A stretch of DNA of 23,112 nucleotides from DATAES01 sp036257895 (GTDB taxonomy: Bacteria > Actinomycetota > Acidimicrobiia > Acidimicrobiales > JACDCH01), in contig DATAES010000011.1 in the NCBI GenBank assembly GCA_036257895.1, positions 1 to 23,112 on the forward strand. The letters are read 5' to 3'. Below the pieces are notes generated by a model. The model ran no database searches. It had not been told where the DNA came from and worked only from the letters and a program-made list of their open reading frames with translations. Positions 1-6,868 of the stretch are shown here, one piece after another. A program made the position numbers and the translations under genes. Position 1 is the stretch's first letter. Each line of letters starts with the position of its first letter.

Positions 1-110
1 CCGGCCGCGCGCACGCCGGTCACACGCGCGTCGGTCCCGTCGACGCCGTCGCCCGAGTCGGCCGTGCCGTCGACAGCTCCCTCGACGTTGTCCCCGTCCG
101 CCAGCGCCAC
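1..110 (-). CDS. Possible start of a gene cut by the window edge
   Basis: On the minus strand a GTG at 110 opens a frame that stays open to the edge and encodes an Asp/Gly/Ala-rich N-terminus of about 36 residues. A GGGAGG sequence lies 7 bases upstream of the GTG, a good ribosome-binding spacing. Third codon positions are mostly G or C, as expected for a coding frame here. It lies downstream of the MoaD-like gene on the same strand. The product is not recognised, and the plus-strand frame over the same bases is also open (Pro/Ser/Thr-rich), so the assignment is weak. Confidence 0.3.
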   Translation of the reverse strand, partial: MALADGDNVEGAVDGTADSGDGVDGTDARVTGVRAA

Positions 111-123
111 GTCAGCGCCTCCC

Positions 124-140
124 GTGGGGCTGCGCCCCAC
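124..140. repeat. Perfect hairpin GTGGGGC-TGC-GCCCCAC
   Basis: A 7-bp perfect stem with a TGC loop. The core GGGGC-TGC-GCCCC recurs at 9422-9434 inside the end of nagA. No T-run follows on either side, so a classic intrinsic terminator is unlikely. It sits in the leader of the possible gene at 110, just before its GGGAGG. It could be a small dispersed palindrome or a leader structure. Confidence 0.5.
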
Positions 141-155
141 ACCCATCGCCGCCCG

Positions 156-202
156 GCGAGCTAGCGCTCGCACGGTCGGCCGGCTGTGCTCGCTTCGCTC
201 GC
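156..202. repeat. GCTCGC-rich palindromic stretch, REP-like
   Basis: Positions 156-171 form a stem-loop (GCGAGC, loop TAGC, GCTCGC). Positions 188-202 read GCTCGCTTCGCTCGC, which differs by one base from GCTCGCTGCGCTCGC found in both repeat copies within fbiC (20737-20751 and 20851-20865). The stretch lies between the MoaD-like gene and the possible gene at the edge. It looks like a member of a short dispersed palindromic family, though two loci are few to define one. Confidence 0.4.
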
Positions 203-205
203 ATC

Positions 206-400
206 TCAGCCACCCGAGATCACCGGTCGGATCTCCACGGTCTGGTCGCCGGCGAGCATCGCATCTCCGGGAACGAGCGTGTCGCCCTGGATGACCAGGA
301 CCGCCTCGCGGTTCAACTCGAGGCGGTTCAGCAACGCAACGACCGAGATCGGCCCGGGTACGTCGAGCTCACGGCGCGGGTTGCGCAGCACCACCTTCAC
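206..400 (-). CDS. MoaD/ThiS-family sulfur carrier protein
   Basis: A 64-residue protein of the beta-grasp ubiquitin-like size class, ending in Ser-Gly-Gly. The C-terminal di-glycine is the residue pair that MoaD, ThiS, CysO and TtuB-like carriers have adenylated and thiocarboxylated. The segment LVPGDAMLAGDQTVEIRPVI matches the usual end of the fold just before the tail. No E1-like MoeB/ThiF or partner synthase gene is visible next to it, so the pathway (molybdopterin, thiazole, cysteine or tRNA thiolation) cannot be assigned. The start is GTG at 400; I see no good Shine-Dalgarno sequence. It is the last recognisable gene of the minus-strand array, 46 bases after the preceding small membrane protein. 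Confidence 0.8.
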   Translation of the reverse strand: MKVVLRNPRRELDVPGPISVVALLNRLELNREAVLVIQGDTLVPGDAMLAGDQTVEIRPVISGG

Positions 401-446
401 GGCGCAACAGGCTAGGAGGCGGGCAGGTGGTCGTCCTACGAGGGTT

Positions 447-659
447 CTACAGCTCGAGCTGGTCGAGACGGCCCAGGTCGGTGATCATGATGGTCTCGCC
501 CGACCGGAGCTCGATCCGCTCGATGTCCGGCTTCGCGGCGATGAAGCGGCGAACCAGCTGCGCGCCGGCGATCACGATCCAGATCGACAGCCACGTGTGG
601 CTGCCCCGCACGCCTCTCCGCCTGGCGTACCGGCGCAGCGAAGTCAACAGGCGCTGCAC
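447..659 (-). CDS. Small single-pass membrane protein, unknown
   Basis: A 70-residue protein with a strongly basic N-terminus (RRYARRRGVR, about residues 9-18), one hydrophobic segment (about residues 22-42) and a C-terminal tail with a short beta-like stretch. By the positive-inside rule the N-terminus would be cytosolic. It starts with GTG at 659, only 12 bases after the stop of the preceding small membrane protein, so the two are probably one transcript. I do not recognise a family. Its conserved-looking tail (IERIELRSGETIMITDLGRL) suggests a real protein rather than a chance frame. Confidence 0.65.
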   Translation of the reverse strand: MQRLLTSLRRYARRRGVRGSHTWLSIWIVIAGAQLVRRFIAAKPDIERIELRSGETIMITDLGRLDQLEL

Positions 660-671
660 TTCAGGCGCCCA

Positions 672-887
672 TCAGATGCGTCGGATCTCGACGACGGTCG
701 AGCGCTTCTTGCCGCGGCGGCGACCCATCAGGTACGCGATACCGATGACGGTGACGAGCACGACCGCGCCGCCAGCCATGGCGTAGGACTTGATTCCCGC
801 ACCGACCGTCCCGATCACGTCGGACTCCAGCTCGCGGAATTTCCGCTCGATGTCCGCGCGGTCGATCTCTTCCGGTATCGCGTTCAC
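672..887 (-). CDS. Small single-pass membrane protein, unknown
   Basis: A 71-residue protein with an acidic, helix-prone N-terminal half (IPEEIDRADIERKFRELESD), one membrane segment at about residues 37-55 and a very basic end (MGRRRGKKRS). The layout recalls DUF3618-type small proteins that accompany Holin-X proteins in actinobacteria, but I cannot confirm membership. The start is GTG at 887, 19 bases after the Holin-X stop. An ATG further upstream is out of frame and blocked by a stop. Confidence 0.65.
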   Translation of the reverse strand: MNAIPEEIDRADIERKFRELESDVIGTVGAGIKSYAMAGGAVVLVTVIGIAYLMGRRRGKKRSTVVEIRRI

Positions 888-906
888 GACGCCTTGCTTC
901 GCTCAC

Positions 907-1227
907 TCATCGCGACTTCGTTCCCTTCGCAGTGATCCTGGTCACGGCAAGCGCGATCAGGGCGCCGAGCACCACCAACCCGGCGACGTACGGGACCCAG
1001 TTCCAGTTGCCCTGCAGATGTCCGTTCGTCTCGGTCTGCAGCACTCGCATCGTGCCGAGCGTGAGCATCACGATCCCGGTGGCGCCGACCACCGCGGCGG
1101 CGAGGCCGAACCCGATGTAGCGGCCCAAGCCCTTGAGCGGCTCGACCGTCTCCTGTTTGCCGTAGGCGACGAGCAACTCCCACAGCTCGTTCAACACCTG
1201 GGGAATGGTCTTCGGCGGTTCGGGCAT
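907..1227 (-). CDS. Holin-X-like / phage-holin-superfamily small membrane protein
   Basis: A 106-residue protein with an N-terminal amphipathic stretch (TIPQVLNELWELLVAYGKQE) and two membrane segments (about residues 36-60 and 79-97), the layout of the putative actinobacterial Holin-X group (Phage_holin_3_6). Despite the name, such genes are chromosomal membrane genes in many actinobacteria and do not show a prophage; no phage genes are present. I chose ATG 1227 because GAGGAG lies 4 bases upstream. ATG 1245 would add six residues but has a poorer site. It heads a run of three small membrane proteins. Confidence 0.7.
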   Translation of the reverse strand: MPEPPKTIPQVLNELWELLVAYGKQETVEPLKGLGRYIGFGLAAAVVGATGIVMLTLGTMRVLQTETNGHLQGNWNWVPYVAGLVVLGALIALAVTRITAKGTKSR

Positions 1228-1308
1228 GGGGCTCCTCGAGGCCATGGCTCCGCATTGCCTACGCGACCGACGGACCCCGCGCAAGCGATCGGAAGACCGA
1301 CGGCCTCG

Positions 1309-1935
1309 TCACTCCATGCGCAAACGAGCGCGGAGGAACGTCTCCTCCTCACTCAGCAGGTCGCCAAGCCGCAACAGGCGCTCGCCGGGACCGGGGACGG
1401 TCAGCAGCTCCTGCTGGTCAGCTGGTCCCAACGGCGCTACCGCCGCGGCTTGGTACGACCCCAGCGCAGGATCGTCGCTCAGCGCGATCGTCGCGTCGAC
1501 TGCGGGCTCGACGAGCTCCGATTTGAGTGCGAGCACCCGTCGCAGCAGTGCGCGCACGTTGTCGTAGGCCGGCATCAGATCAACTTCGGGGCCGTCAGCG
1601 GACTCGACGTCAGCCCAGTCGTCGACGTCGGCTCGCGGATACGGGTCGTCGGTCAACCACTCGCGAACGCGCACGCGACGCGTGCCGACCGTACCGAGCA
1701 CCCAGCGACCGTCGTCCAGTTCGGTCGCGTCGATGATCTGCGCAACAGTCCCCACGGACGTGCGGACGTCGTCGCCGCCGACCTCGCTCCCCCGTTCGAT
1801 CAGGACGACACCGAATTCTCGGTTGCCGTCCATGCAATGTCTCGCCAGCACCCGGTAGCGGGGCTCGAACACGTGCAACGGCAGGAACAAGCTCGGAAAC
1901 AGCACCATGCCGAGCGGGAACATCGGCAGCTCCAT
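1309..1935 (-). CDS. LON N-terminal (substrate-binding) domain protein
   Basis: A 208-residue protein that is only the N-terminal substrate-binding domain of Lon protease; no AAA+ ATPase or Ser-Lys protease domain follows. The opening (MELPMFPLGMVLFPSLFLPLH, then VFEPRYRVL at about residues 22-30) is the diagnostic start of the LON domain, and the GTVAQI and GTRRVRV strands follow. Such stand-alone proteins are common in actinobacteria and their role is unknown. The start ATG overlaps the stop of the carboxypeptidase gene by one base (TGATG), so translation is probably coupled. Its downstream neighbour on the same strand starts 81 bases later. Confidence 0.88.
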   Translation of the reverse strand: MELPMFPLGMVLFPSLFLPLHVFEPRYRVLARHCMDGNREFGVVLIERGSEVGGDDVRTSVGTVAQIIDATELDDGRWVLGTVGTRRVRVREWLTDDPYPRADVDDWADVESADGPEVDLMPAYDNVRALLRRVLALKSELVEPAVDATIALSDDPALGSYQAAAVAPLGPADQQELLTVPGPGERLLRLGDLLSEEETFLRARLRME

Positions 1936-3356
1936 CAGCCGCGCTTCGGTCCGAGGGCGTTGATGTCCGGCGTCTCCGGATATTGGAAGAGGATGGCGCC
2001 GAGCTCGTCCTCGAGCGCGACGTCGTCGCTGGTGATCACCTTCGGGGGCGGAAGGTTGATGATGTAGCTGAAGCTCATCTGCGCACCGCGCGCAGTCTGT
2101 ACGTACCCGGCGAGCGCGGTCACCTGGTTGAGGGTGCCGGTCTTGGCCCGGAGCTGTCCCACGATCGGTGTGCCGACGAACCGCTCGGCCAGTGTGCCCG
2201 TCTGCCCCGCCACCGGCATGTCCTTCGCCAGCGTCGACGCCGGACCTTCGGCATCCAGCAGGGCTTGGACGAACGCGCAGGTCACCTGGTCGTCTCGCGA
2301 GAGTCCTGAGCCGTCGACTTGCGCGACGCCGTCGAGTGGGAGATTGCGATCCTGGAATACCTGACGAATCCCAGCAATTCCGTTGGCCGTCGTTCCTGCG
2401 CCTGTGTCGTGGAGACCGATTTCCTTCGTCAGGAGCTCCGCGGCTTCGTTGTCGCTCTCGCGGACCATGGTGGCGACCACTTGGTCGATCGGTGGGGATT
2501 CGAGCTTTGCGACCTCGGTCGCGTCCCTCGGTGCTGACCCGGACGCGGGCGCACCCATCACGACGACGCCCCGAGCCTGGAGTAGTCGGGTCAGTTGGTT
2601 CGCGGCATCGGTGGCCGGATCGACCGCCGCGGTCTCTCGCGGTGTGCGAGCGTCAGAGGTCGGCGGGAACTGCGTCAGTCCGTCATTGACGACCAAAGCG
2701 CCGAGCGGACCGATGTCGTGAGCGGTGATGGCCTCATCGGCCCATTGCGGTACGACACGGGCCCGGTCGTAGCGCGAGTCATCGCCGACCACGCTGCCGC
2801 GCACCTCGTGCACGCCGGCTGCGACGACCCGATCGGCGAGCGCCTCGAAGTCCGTGTGCGTGACCGGCTGGTGCTTGAAGTGCTCCGCGTAAGCGTCCGT
2901 CATGAGCAACGGGTCGCCGCCACCGACCAGCCAGATGTCGCCGTCGACGACTCCGTCATGCGGTGGCGAGCCGGTCTTGACCGAGGTCGTGAGGACAGCG
3001 TTCGGATCGAGCTTGGACAACGCCGCCTGAGCCGTGGCGAGCTTCTCGACGGAAGCCGGGATAATCGGCGATGTCGACTCGGAGCTGAACACCGTTCGAC
3101 CGTCCACGGCCACGGTGAGGCAGGACGATCCAGGCGTGCGACTGACCAGATCGTTCAGATGCGCCACGAGCCGCCGGTCGGCGACGGGAGCTGCGATGAG
3201 CTCGGGCACCCTCCGTGCAGACAGCACGGGTGTGAGCGCGGTTCGCACGCCGGTCGCAGCGGCTGCACCGGGCGCCCGCTCTGCCTGCAGGGCGATCGCG
3301 GTTGCAGCGATCATCACGACCGCCAGCGCGACGACGAGCACCCTCCAACGGGTCAT
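1935..3356 (-). CDS. dacB: PBP4-type D-alanyl-D-alanine carboxypeptidase/endopeptidase
   Basis: A 473-residue S13 family serine peptidase that trims or cleaves peptidoglycan stem peptides outside the membrane. An uncleaved or cleavable membrane signal lies at about residues 5-23. The catalytic motifs are all visible: SxxK as SVEK at 102-105, SxN as SDN at 301-303, and KTG at 405-407, with the family's VDGSGLSR at 347-354. The long insert between SxxK and SxN is typical of PBP4. The gene begins 19 bases after the acyl-CoA synthetase subunit gene and overlaps the LON gene by one base, so it sits in the middle of a probable operon with no obvious functional link to either side. Confidence 0.92.
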   Translation of the reverse strand: MTRWRVLVVALAVVMIAATAIALQAERAPGAAAATGVRTALTPVLSARRVPELIAAPVADRRLVAHLNDLVSRTPGSSCLTVAVDGRTVFSSESTSPIIPASVEKLATAQAALSKLDPNAVLTTSVKTGSPPHDGVVDGDIWLVGGGDPLLMTDAYAEHFKHQPVTHTDFEALADRVVAAGVHEVRGSVVGDDSRYDRARVVPQWADEAITAHDIGPLGALVVNDGLTQFPPTSDARTPRETAAVDPATDAANQLTRLLQARGVVVMGAPASGSAPRDATEVAKLESPPIDQVVATMVRESDNEAAELLTKEIGLHDTGAGTTANGIAGIRQVFQDRNLPLDGVAQVDGSGLSRDDQVTCAFVQALLDAEGPASTLAKDMPVAGQTGTLAERFVGTPIVGQLRAKTGTLNQVTALAGYVQTARGAQMSFSYIINLPPPKVITSDDVALEDELGAILFQYPETPDINALGPKRG

Positions 3357-3375
3357 GCCGCCGTCAATGCGATCG

Positions 3376-4848
3376 TCAATCTGATCGTCGTCGCCGGTAG
3401 CCGGCGTAACTCCAGAGGTGATCCAGGGCTGTCACTGCACGGTTGGCGGAGCCGTAACACATCTGCCCACTGTCGCGGCAGCCCGCCACCGCGGGGTTGT
3501 CGCGATCGGTGATCGCGAGCTCGGTCGCGGTGAGGATGGGCTTGCCGACGTCCTTCGACAGTGCGGCGGCCGTCTCCGTGAACCGGCGGTCTTGTCGTTC
3601 GTGGTAGCCGACGATGCGTTCGAGGCCGTGATCGGGATAGAACGGCCCCTCCTGCTCCATGCGGCCCTGGTTGCCCTGGATGCCCATGCCGAGGAAGACG
3701 ACCGCATCGACCGCGGGATGGCGCGCCGCGGTCTCGAGCACGGTGGGAATGGTGTCCTTCGTCTCGCCGCCGGCCATGTCGATCGGATTGTTGCGGCTCC
3801 ACCGCGGGGGGAGGTGTCGGTCCAGTTCCGCCTTCAGATCGTCGGGCAGCGGGAGCAGACGCAGGCCGCGCGTCCGGCTGATGGCGTCCGCGGTCACCAC
3901 GCCCCATCCGCCCGCAGTCGACACGACGCACACGTTCGGGCCCTTGGGCAGGGGTTGCGTCGCAAACGTCGCCGCCGCTTCGTATGCCTCTTCGATCGTC
4001 GCCGCGCGCACGACCCCGGCTTGGCGGCACGCGCCGTCGAAAACGCGATCGTCGGTGGCAAGGCTGCCGGTGTGGCTGGCTGCAGCGCGGGCCCCGACGT
4101 CCGACGCGCCACCCTTGACGACGACGAGCGGCATCCGTTCGGCAACAGAGCGCATTCGCTCGAAGAACGCGCGTCCGTCGGCGATGCCCTCGACGTAGGC
4201 GAGCCCGACGTCGGTCTCGGGATCGTCGGCGTAAAAGTCGAGGAAGTCGGGAACCGTGACCGCGGCCGCGTTGCCGGCGCTGACCGCCCGACTCACGCCC
4301 ACGCCGTAGTGCCGCGCGTAGTTCATGAAGCTCGACACGAAGTTGCCCGACTGGCTGGCGATGCCGATGCGCCCCGCGGGCGGGTACGGCGCAACGATCT
4401 GCGCGCACATGCTCGCCGGCGTCGAGATCACGCCTTGTCCGTTCGGTCCCGCGAGGAGAATGTCGAGCTCGTTCGCGACGCGGACCAACTCGTCCTGCGC
4501 CGCCTTGCCCTCAGGACCTGCCTCGCCGTACCCCGCCGATGTGAGGAACGCAGCGCGCACGCCCTTGGCTGCGCACTTGCGGAGCAGATCGATGTTCGTC
4601 TTCGCCGGCGTGCACACGAACACCAGGTCGGCTTCGCCATCTGGGAGGTCGTCCACGTCGGCCACGGTGTCGACGCCGAGCACTGGCGCGCCCTCGAGAT
4701 TCGTCGCGAAGACGTTGCCCTTGTAACCGGCGGCGAGCAGGTTGTGGAGCGCGACGAACCCGAACTTGCCGGGGTGCGTCGAGGCGCCCGCGACGATCAC
4801 GCCTTTCGGGTCGAACAGCGCCCCGAAGTCCTGAGCCCTACTGGTCAC
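3376..4848 (-). CDS. ADP-forming acyl-CoA synthetase, CoA-binding alpha subunit
   Basis: A 490-residue protein matching the alpha part of ADP-forming acetate/acyl-CoA ligases, which interconvert acyl-CoA, ADP and phosphate with free acid, CoA and ATP. A Rossmann CoA-binding domain opens the protein (GVIVAGAST at about 16-24, PAKTN at 81-85), followed by the succinyl-CoA-ligase-like domain with SQSGN at 165-169. The AASHTGSLA segment carries the expected phosphohistidine (His259). The start is GTG at 4848, overlapping the ATP-grasp gene stop by four bases (GTGA), so the two are translated as a pair. Many bacteria fuse the two parts; here they are split. The substrate acid cannot be told from sequence. 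Confidence 0.87.
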   Translation of the reverse strand: MTSRAQDFGALFDPKGVIVAGASTHPGKFGFVALHNLLAAGYKGNVFATNLEGAPVLGVDTVADVDDLPDGEADLVFVCTPAKTNIDLLRKCAAKGVRAAFLTSAGYGEAGPEGKAAQDELVRVANELDILLAGPNGQGVISTPASMCAQIVAPYPPAGRIGIASQSGNFVSSFMNYARHYGVGVSRAVSAGNAAAVTVPDFLDFYADDPETDVGLAYVEGIADGRAFFERMRSVAERMPLVVVKGGASDVGARAAASHTGSLATDDRVFDGACRQAGVVRAATIEEAYEAAATFATQPLPKGPNVCVVSTAGGWGVVTADAISRTRGLRLLPLPDDLKAELDRHLPPRWSRNNPIDMAGGETKDTIPTVLETAARHPAVDAVVFLGMGIQGNQGRMEQEGPFYPDHGLERIVGYHERQDRRFTETAAALSKDVGKPILTATELAITDRDNPAVAGCRDSGQMCYGSANRAVTALDHLWSYAGYRRRRSD

Positions 4849-5489
4849 GCGTCGACCTCCACCAGCGCGTCGACGGCCACGGGGGCGCCGTCGACGACGA
4901 TCAGTGGATTCACGTCGGCGCTGACGATCTCGGGATGCGCGACGGCGGCATCGGACAGACCGATCAGGACGTCGGTCACCTTCGTCCGGTCGATCGGAGG
5001 CTCGCCCCGGAACGGACCGAACAGTCTTCGGGTGACGAGGTCGTCGATCATGTCCTCGGCATCTGCGGCCGTGATGGGCACGAGCCTGAACGTCACGTCG
5101 CCCACCGCCTCGGCGAGGATCCCCCCGACACCGAGCATCACCGTCCGGCCGAAGGTCGGATCGTCGGCAAGGCCGGCGATCAGTTCGCGGGTGCCGGACA
5201 CCATCGGCGCGAGGAGGACGGCGACCTCACCGTCTTCAGGGCGCGCCGCCGCGAGAAGATCGGTCGTCGCGGCTCGCACCGCAGCCTCATCGGCAAGCGC
5301 GAGCCGCACGAGACCGCGCTCGGTCTTGTGCGCGATCGCGGCGCCACACAGCTTGGCGACGACGGGGAAGCCGATCTCGGTCGCGGCGCGAGCGGCCTCG
5401 TCCGCGCTCGACACCGTCCGCTCTGTGAGCACAGGTACGCCGTGGGCCGCGAGCAACTGCTTGGAATCCGCCTCTGACAGGGTGGGCAT
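4845..5489 (-). CDS. ADP-forming acyl-CoA synthetase, ATP-grasp beta subunit
   Basis: A 214-residue ATP-grasp protein of the size of a separate beta subunit. It shows FPVVAKLCG at 41-49 with the nucleotide-contacting Lys46, HKTERGLVRL at 54-63 (usually HKTERGGVRL, so one Gly is Leu), GVGGILAEAVGD at 120-131 and the late DVNPL at 192-196 that coordinates metal. It would phosphorylate the alpha-subunit histidine with ATP, or the reverse. It is the first gene of the long minus-strand array. A TACGAT hexamer on the minus strand lies 9 bases before the ATG, suggesting a short or absent leader. Confidence 0.85.
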   Translation of the reverse strand: MPTLSEADSKQLLAAHGVPVLTERTVSSADEAARAATEIGFPVVAKLCGAAIAHKTERGLVRLALADEAAVRAATTDLLAAARPEDGEVAVLLAPMVSGTRELIAGLADDPTFGRTVMLGVGGILAEAVGDVTFRLVPITAADAEDMIDDLVTRRLFGPFRGEPPIDRTKVTDVLIGLSDAAVAHPEIVSADVNPLIVVDGAPVAVDALVEVDA

Positions 5490-5498
5490 CGGCCCGAC

Positions 5499-5504
5499 AT
5501 CGTA
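5499..5504 (-). promoter_or_regulatory. Candidate -10 box (TACGAT) for the acyl-CoA synthetase operon
   Basis: TANNNT on the minus strand, 9 bases before the ATG at 5489, in a 35-bp gap between divergent genes. No convincing -35 is seen. It fits a near-leaderless start. Confidence 0.4.
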
Positions 5505-5510
5505 GGAGCG

Positions 5511-5516
5511 TAAGTT
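5511..5516 (+). promoter_or_regulatory. Candidate -10 box (TAAGTT) for the GH84 gene
   Basis: TANNNT 8 bases before the ATG at 5525, with no Shine-Dalgarno sequence between. It lies back to back with the opposite hexamer at 5499-5504, so the two promoters would overlap upstream into each other's genes. Confidence 0.4.
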
Positions 5517-5524
5517 GCCCGCCC

Positions 5525-6853
5525 ATGACGTGGGCCGTCGCGGGGATCATCGAGGGCTTCTACGGACGGCCGTGGACCTGGGATGAGCGGGCCGATGTGA
5601 TGCGGTTCTGTCACGACCGCGGCATGCGCCACTACGTGTACGCGCCGAAGGACGATCCGAAGCATCGGGCCGACTGGCGTTCGCCGTACAAGAACAAGGT
5701 GCTCGACGGCTTCGCCCGACTCGCCGCCGAGGACACCTTGCAGGTGGGTTTCGGCATCTCACCCGGCCTGTCGATGGACTACGCGTCGCCAGACGATCGC
5801 GCCGCACTCGCGGCCAAGGTCGACCAGGTCGTCGGCGTCGGCGTCGGTCTTGTCTGCCTCGCGCTCGACGACATCCCGTTCGGAGGTGCGGACCAGGGCA
5901 TCGCGCACGCGGCCGTGACGACCTGGCTGCGCAACCACCTCGGTGACCGCGCTGGCCTCGTGCTCGTGCCCACCGAGTACGTGGGGCTCGAACCGACCGC
6001 GTACCTCGACGCGCTCGCGGAAGGCGTGCCGGACGACGTCCCGATCGCGTGGACGGGCGACACGGTCGTGAACGCGACAATCACTGCTGATCAGGCGAGC
6101 GCTCGCGCCGCTGCCCTCGGCGGCCGCCCGCCGCTTGTGTGGGACAACTATCCCGTCAACGACGGGATCATGACCGACCGGCTCCATTTGGGGCCGCTGT
6201 GGGGCCGGGACGCCGGGCTCGCGGACCAGTGCTGCGGGTACCTCGCCAACCCGCTCGTGCAGCCGCGGTCGTCGCTCCTCCCACTCGCGTCGATCGCAGC
6301 ATGGCTCCAGGGCGACGACCCGCTGAGTGCGTGGGCGGCCGAGGCCGAGCGCATGCAGGTGCGAGTGTTCGCCGAGGCGTGCGACGGCGCAGTGCCGCAA
6401 GCGCTGGTCGAGCATGCGGTCGAGTGGATCGACGACGACCGCGGCTTTGCGAATGCGGCCGCACCGTTGCGTGAGTGGTTGGTGGTTGCGGCCGCGTGCA
6501 CGGCACCGGGACTCGAGGACGAAGCCGGTCCATGGCTCGAACAGGCGCACACGGAGGCGCAGCTCGGTCTCGACGCACTCCGGCTGGTCGACCTGGCACG
6601 CGAGGGACGGTTCGGCAAGGGCATCGAGATCGCGTTCGGGATCGGGATCACGTGGGGCGCTGTCCGCAGGGCGGACAAGACCGTGATGGGAACCCGCTAC
6701 GGGCTGCAGCCCGCGCTCGGCCAGCGCGCCGACGGCACCTGGTCCTTCCGCGCCGAATCCGTCATGGAAGACGAGAACGCCATCGACGCGGTCGTCCGCG
6801 CCGCACTGAACTTCTTCGCTTCCCGATCGTCGGGGTCGTCGCACGCGCAATGA
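5525..6853 (+). CDS. GH84-type beta-N-acetylglucosaminidase, cytosolic
   Basis: A 442-residue protein with the NAGidase domain (GH84, O-GlcNAcase/hyaluronidase type), which removes terminal beta-linked GlcNAc by substrate-assisted catalysis. It begins directly with the family's first motif, EGFYGRPWTW at 10-19, then YAPKDDP at 39-45. The catalytic pair is Asp115-Asp116 in LALDDIPFGG, and the WDNYPVND motif at 206-213 contributes substrate contacts. There is no signal peptide or membrane segment, so it should act in the cytosol, unlike the large secreted clostridial members. The region after about residue 240 is helical and not assigned. NagA lies 1.5 kb downstream on the same strand. Natural substrates could be imported cell-wall or glycan fragments, or GlcNAc-modified molecules. 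Confidence 0.88.
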   Translation: MTWAVAGIIEGFYGRPWTWDERADVMRFCHDRGMRHYVYAPKDDPKHRADWRSPYKNKVLDGFARLAAEDTLQVGFGISPGLSMDYASPDDRAALAAKVDQVVGVGVGLVCLALDDIPFGGADQGIAHAAVTTWLRNHLGDRAGLVLVPTEYVGLEPTAYLDALAEGVPDDVPIAWTGDTVVNATITADQASARAAALGGRPPLVWDNYPVNDGIMTDRLHLGPLWGRDAGLADQCCGYLANPLVQPRSSLLPLASIAAWLQGDDPLSAWAAEAERMQVRVFAEACDGAVPQALVEHAVEWIDDDRGFANAAAPLREWLVVAAACTAPGLEDEAGPWLEQAHTEAQLGLDALRLVDLAREGRFGKGIEIAFGIGITWGAVRRADKTVMGTRYGLQPALGQRADGTWSFRAESVMEDENAIDAVVRAALNFFASRSSGSSHAQ

Positions 6854-6868
6854 CGTGTCGAAACGTCA
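6851..6868. terminator. Possible bidirectional hairpin spanning two stop codons
   Basis: TGACGT at 6851-6856 and ACGTCA at 6863-6868 form a 6-bp stem with a 6-base loop. The outer three bases of each arm are the stop codons of the convergent GH84 and TetR genes. No T-run is present and part of the symmetry is forced by the stops, so this is weak. Confidence 0.3.

Noticed and set aside
112..204. A 30-residue minus-strand frame starting one base after the MoaD-like stop
   Set aside because: It is built from the palindromic repeats themselves (GCGAGC and GTGGGGC stems), lacks a ribosome-binding site and resembles no protein.
907..1227. Holin-like protein as evidence of a prophage
   Set aside because: No lysin, terminase, capsid, integrase or attachment site is present, and Holin-X-like proteins are normal chromosomal genes in actinobacteria.
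790..2067. A 425-codon plus-strand frame across the Holin-X, LON and PBP4 ends
   Set aside because: It has low-complexity Arg/Gln/His composition and crosses three real minus-strand genes.
3418..5505. A very long plus-strand open frame (about 695 codons) opposite the acyl-CoA synthetase genes
   Set aside because: It is antisense to two clearly recognised genes, is Arg/His/Asp-rich without domain structure, and arises because high GC removes stops in the opposite frame.
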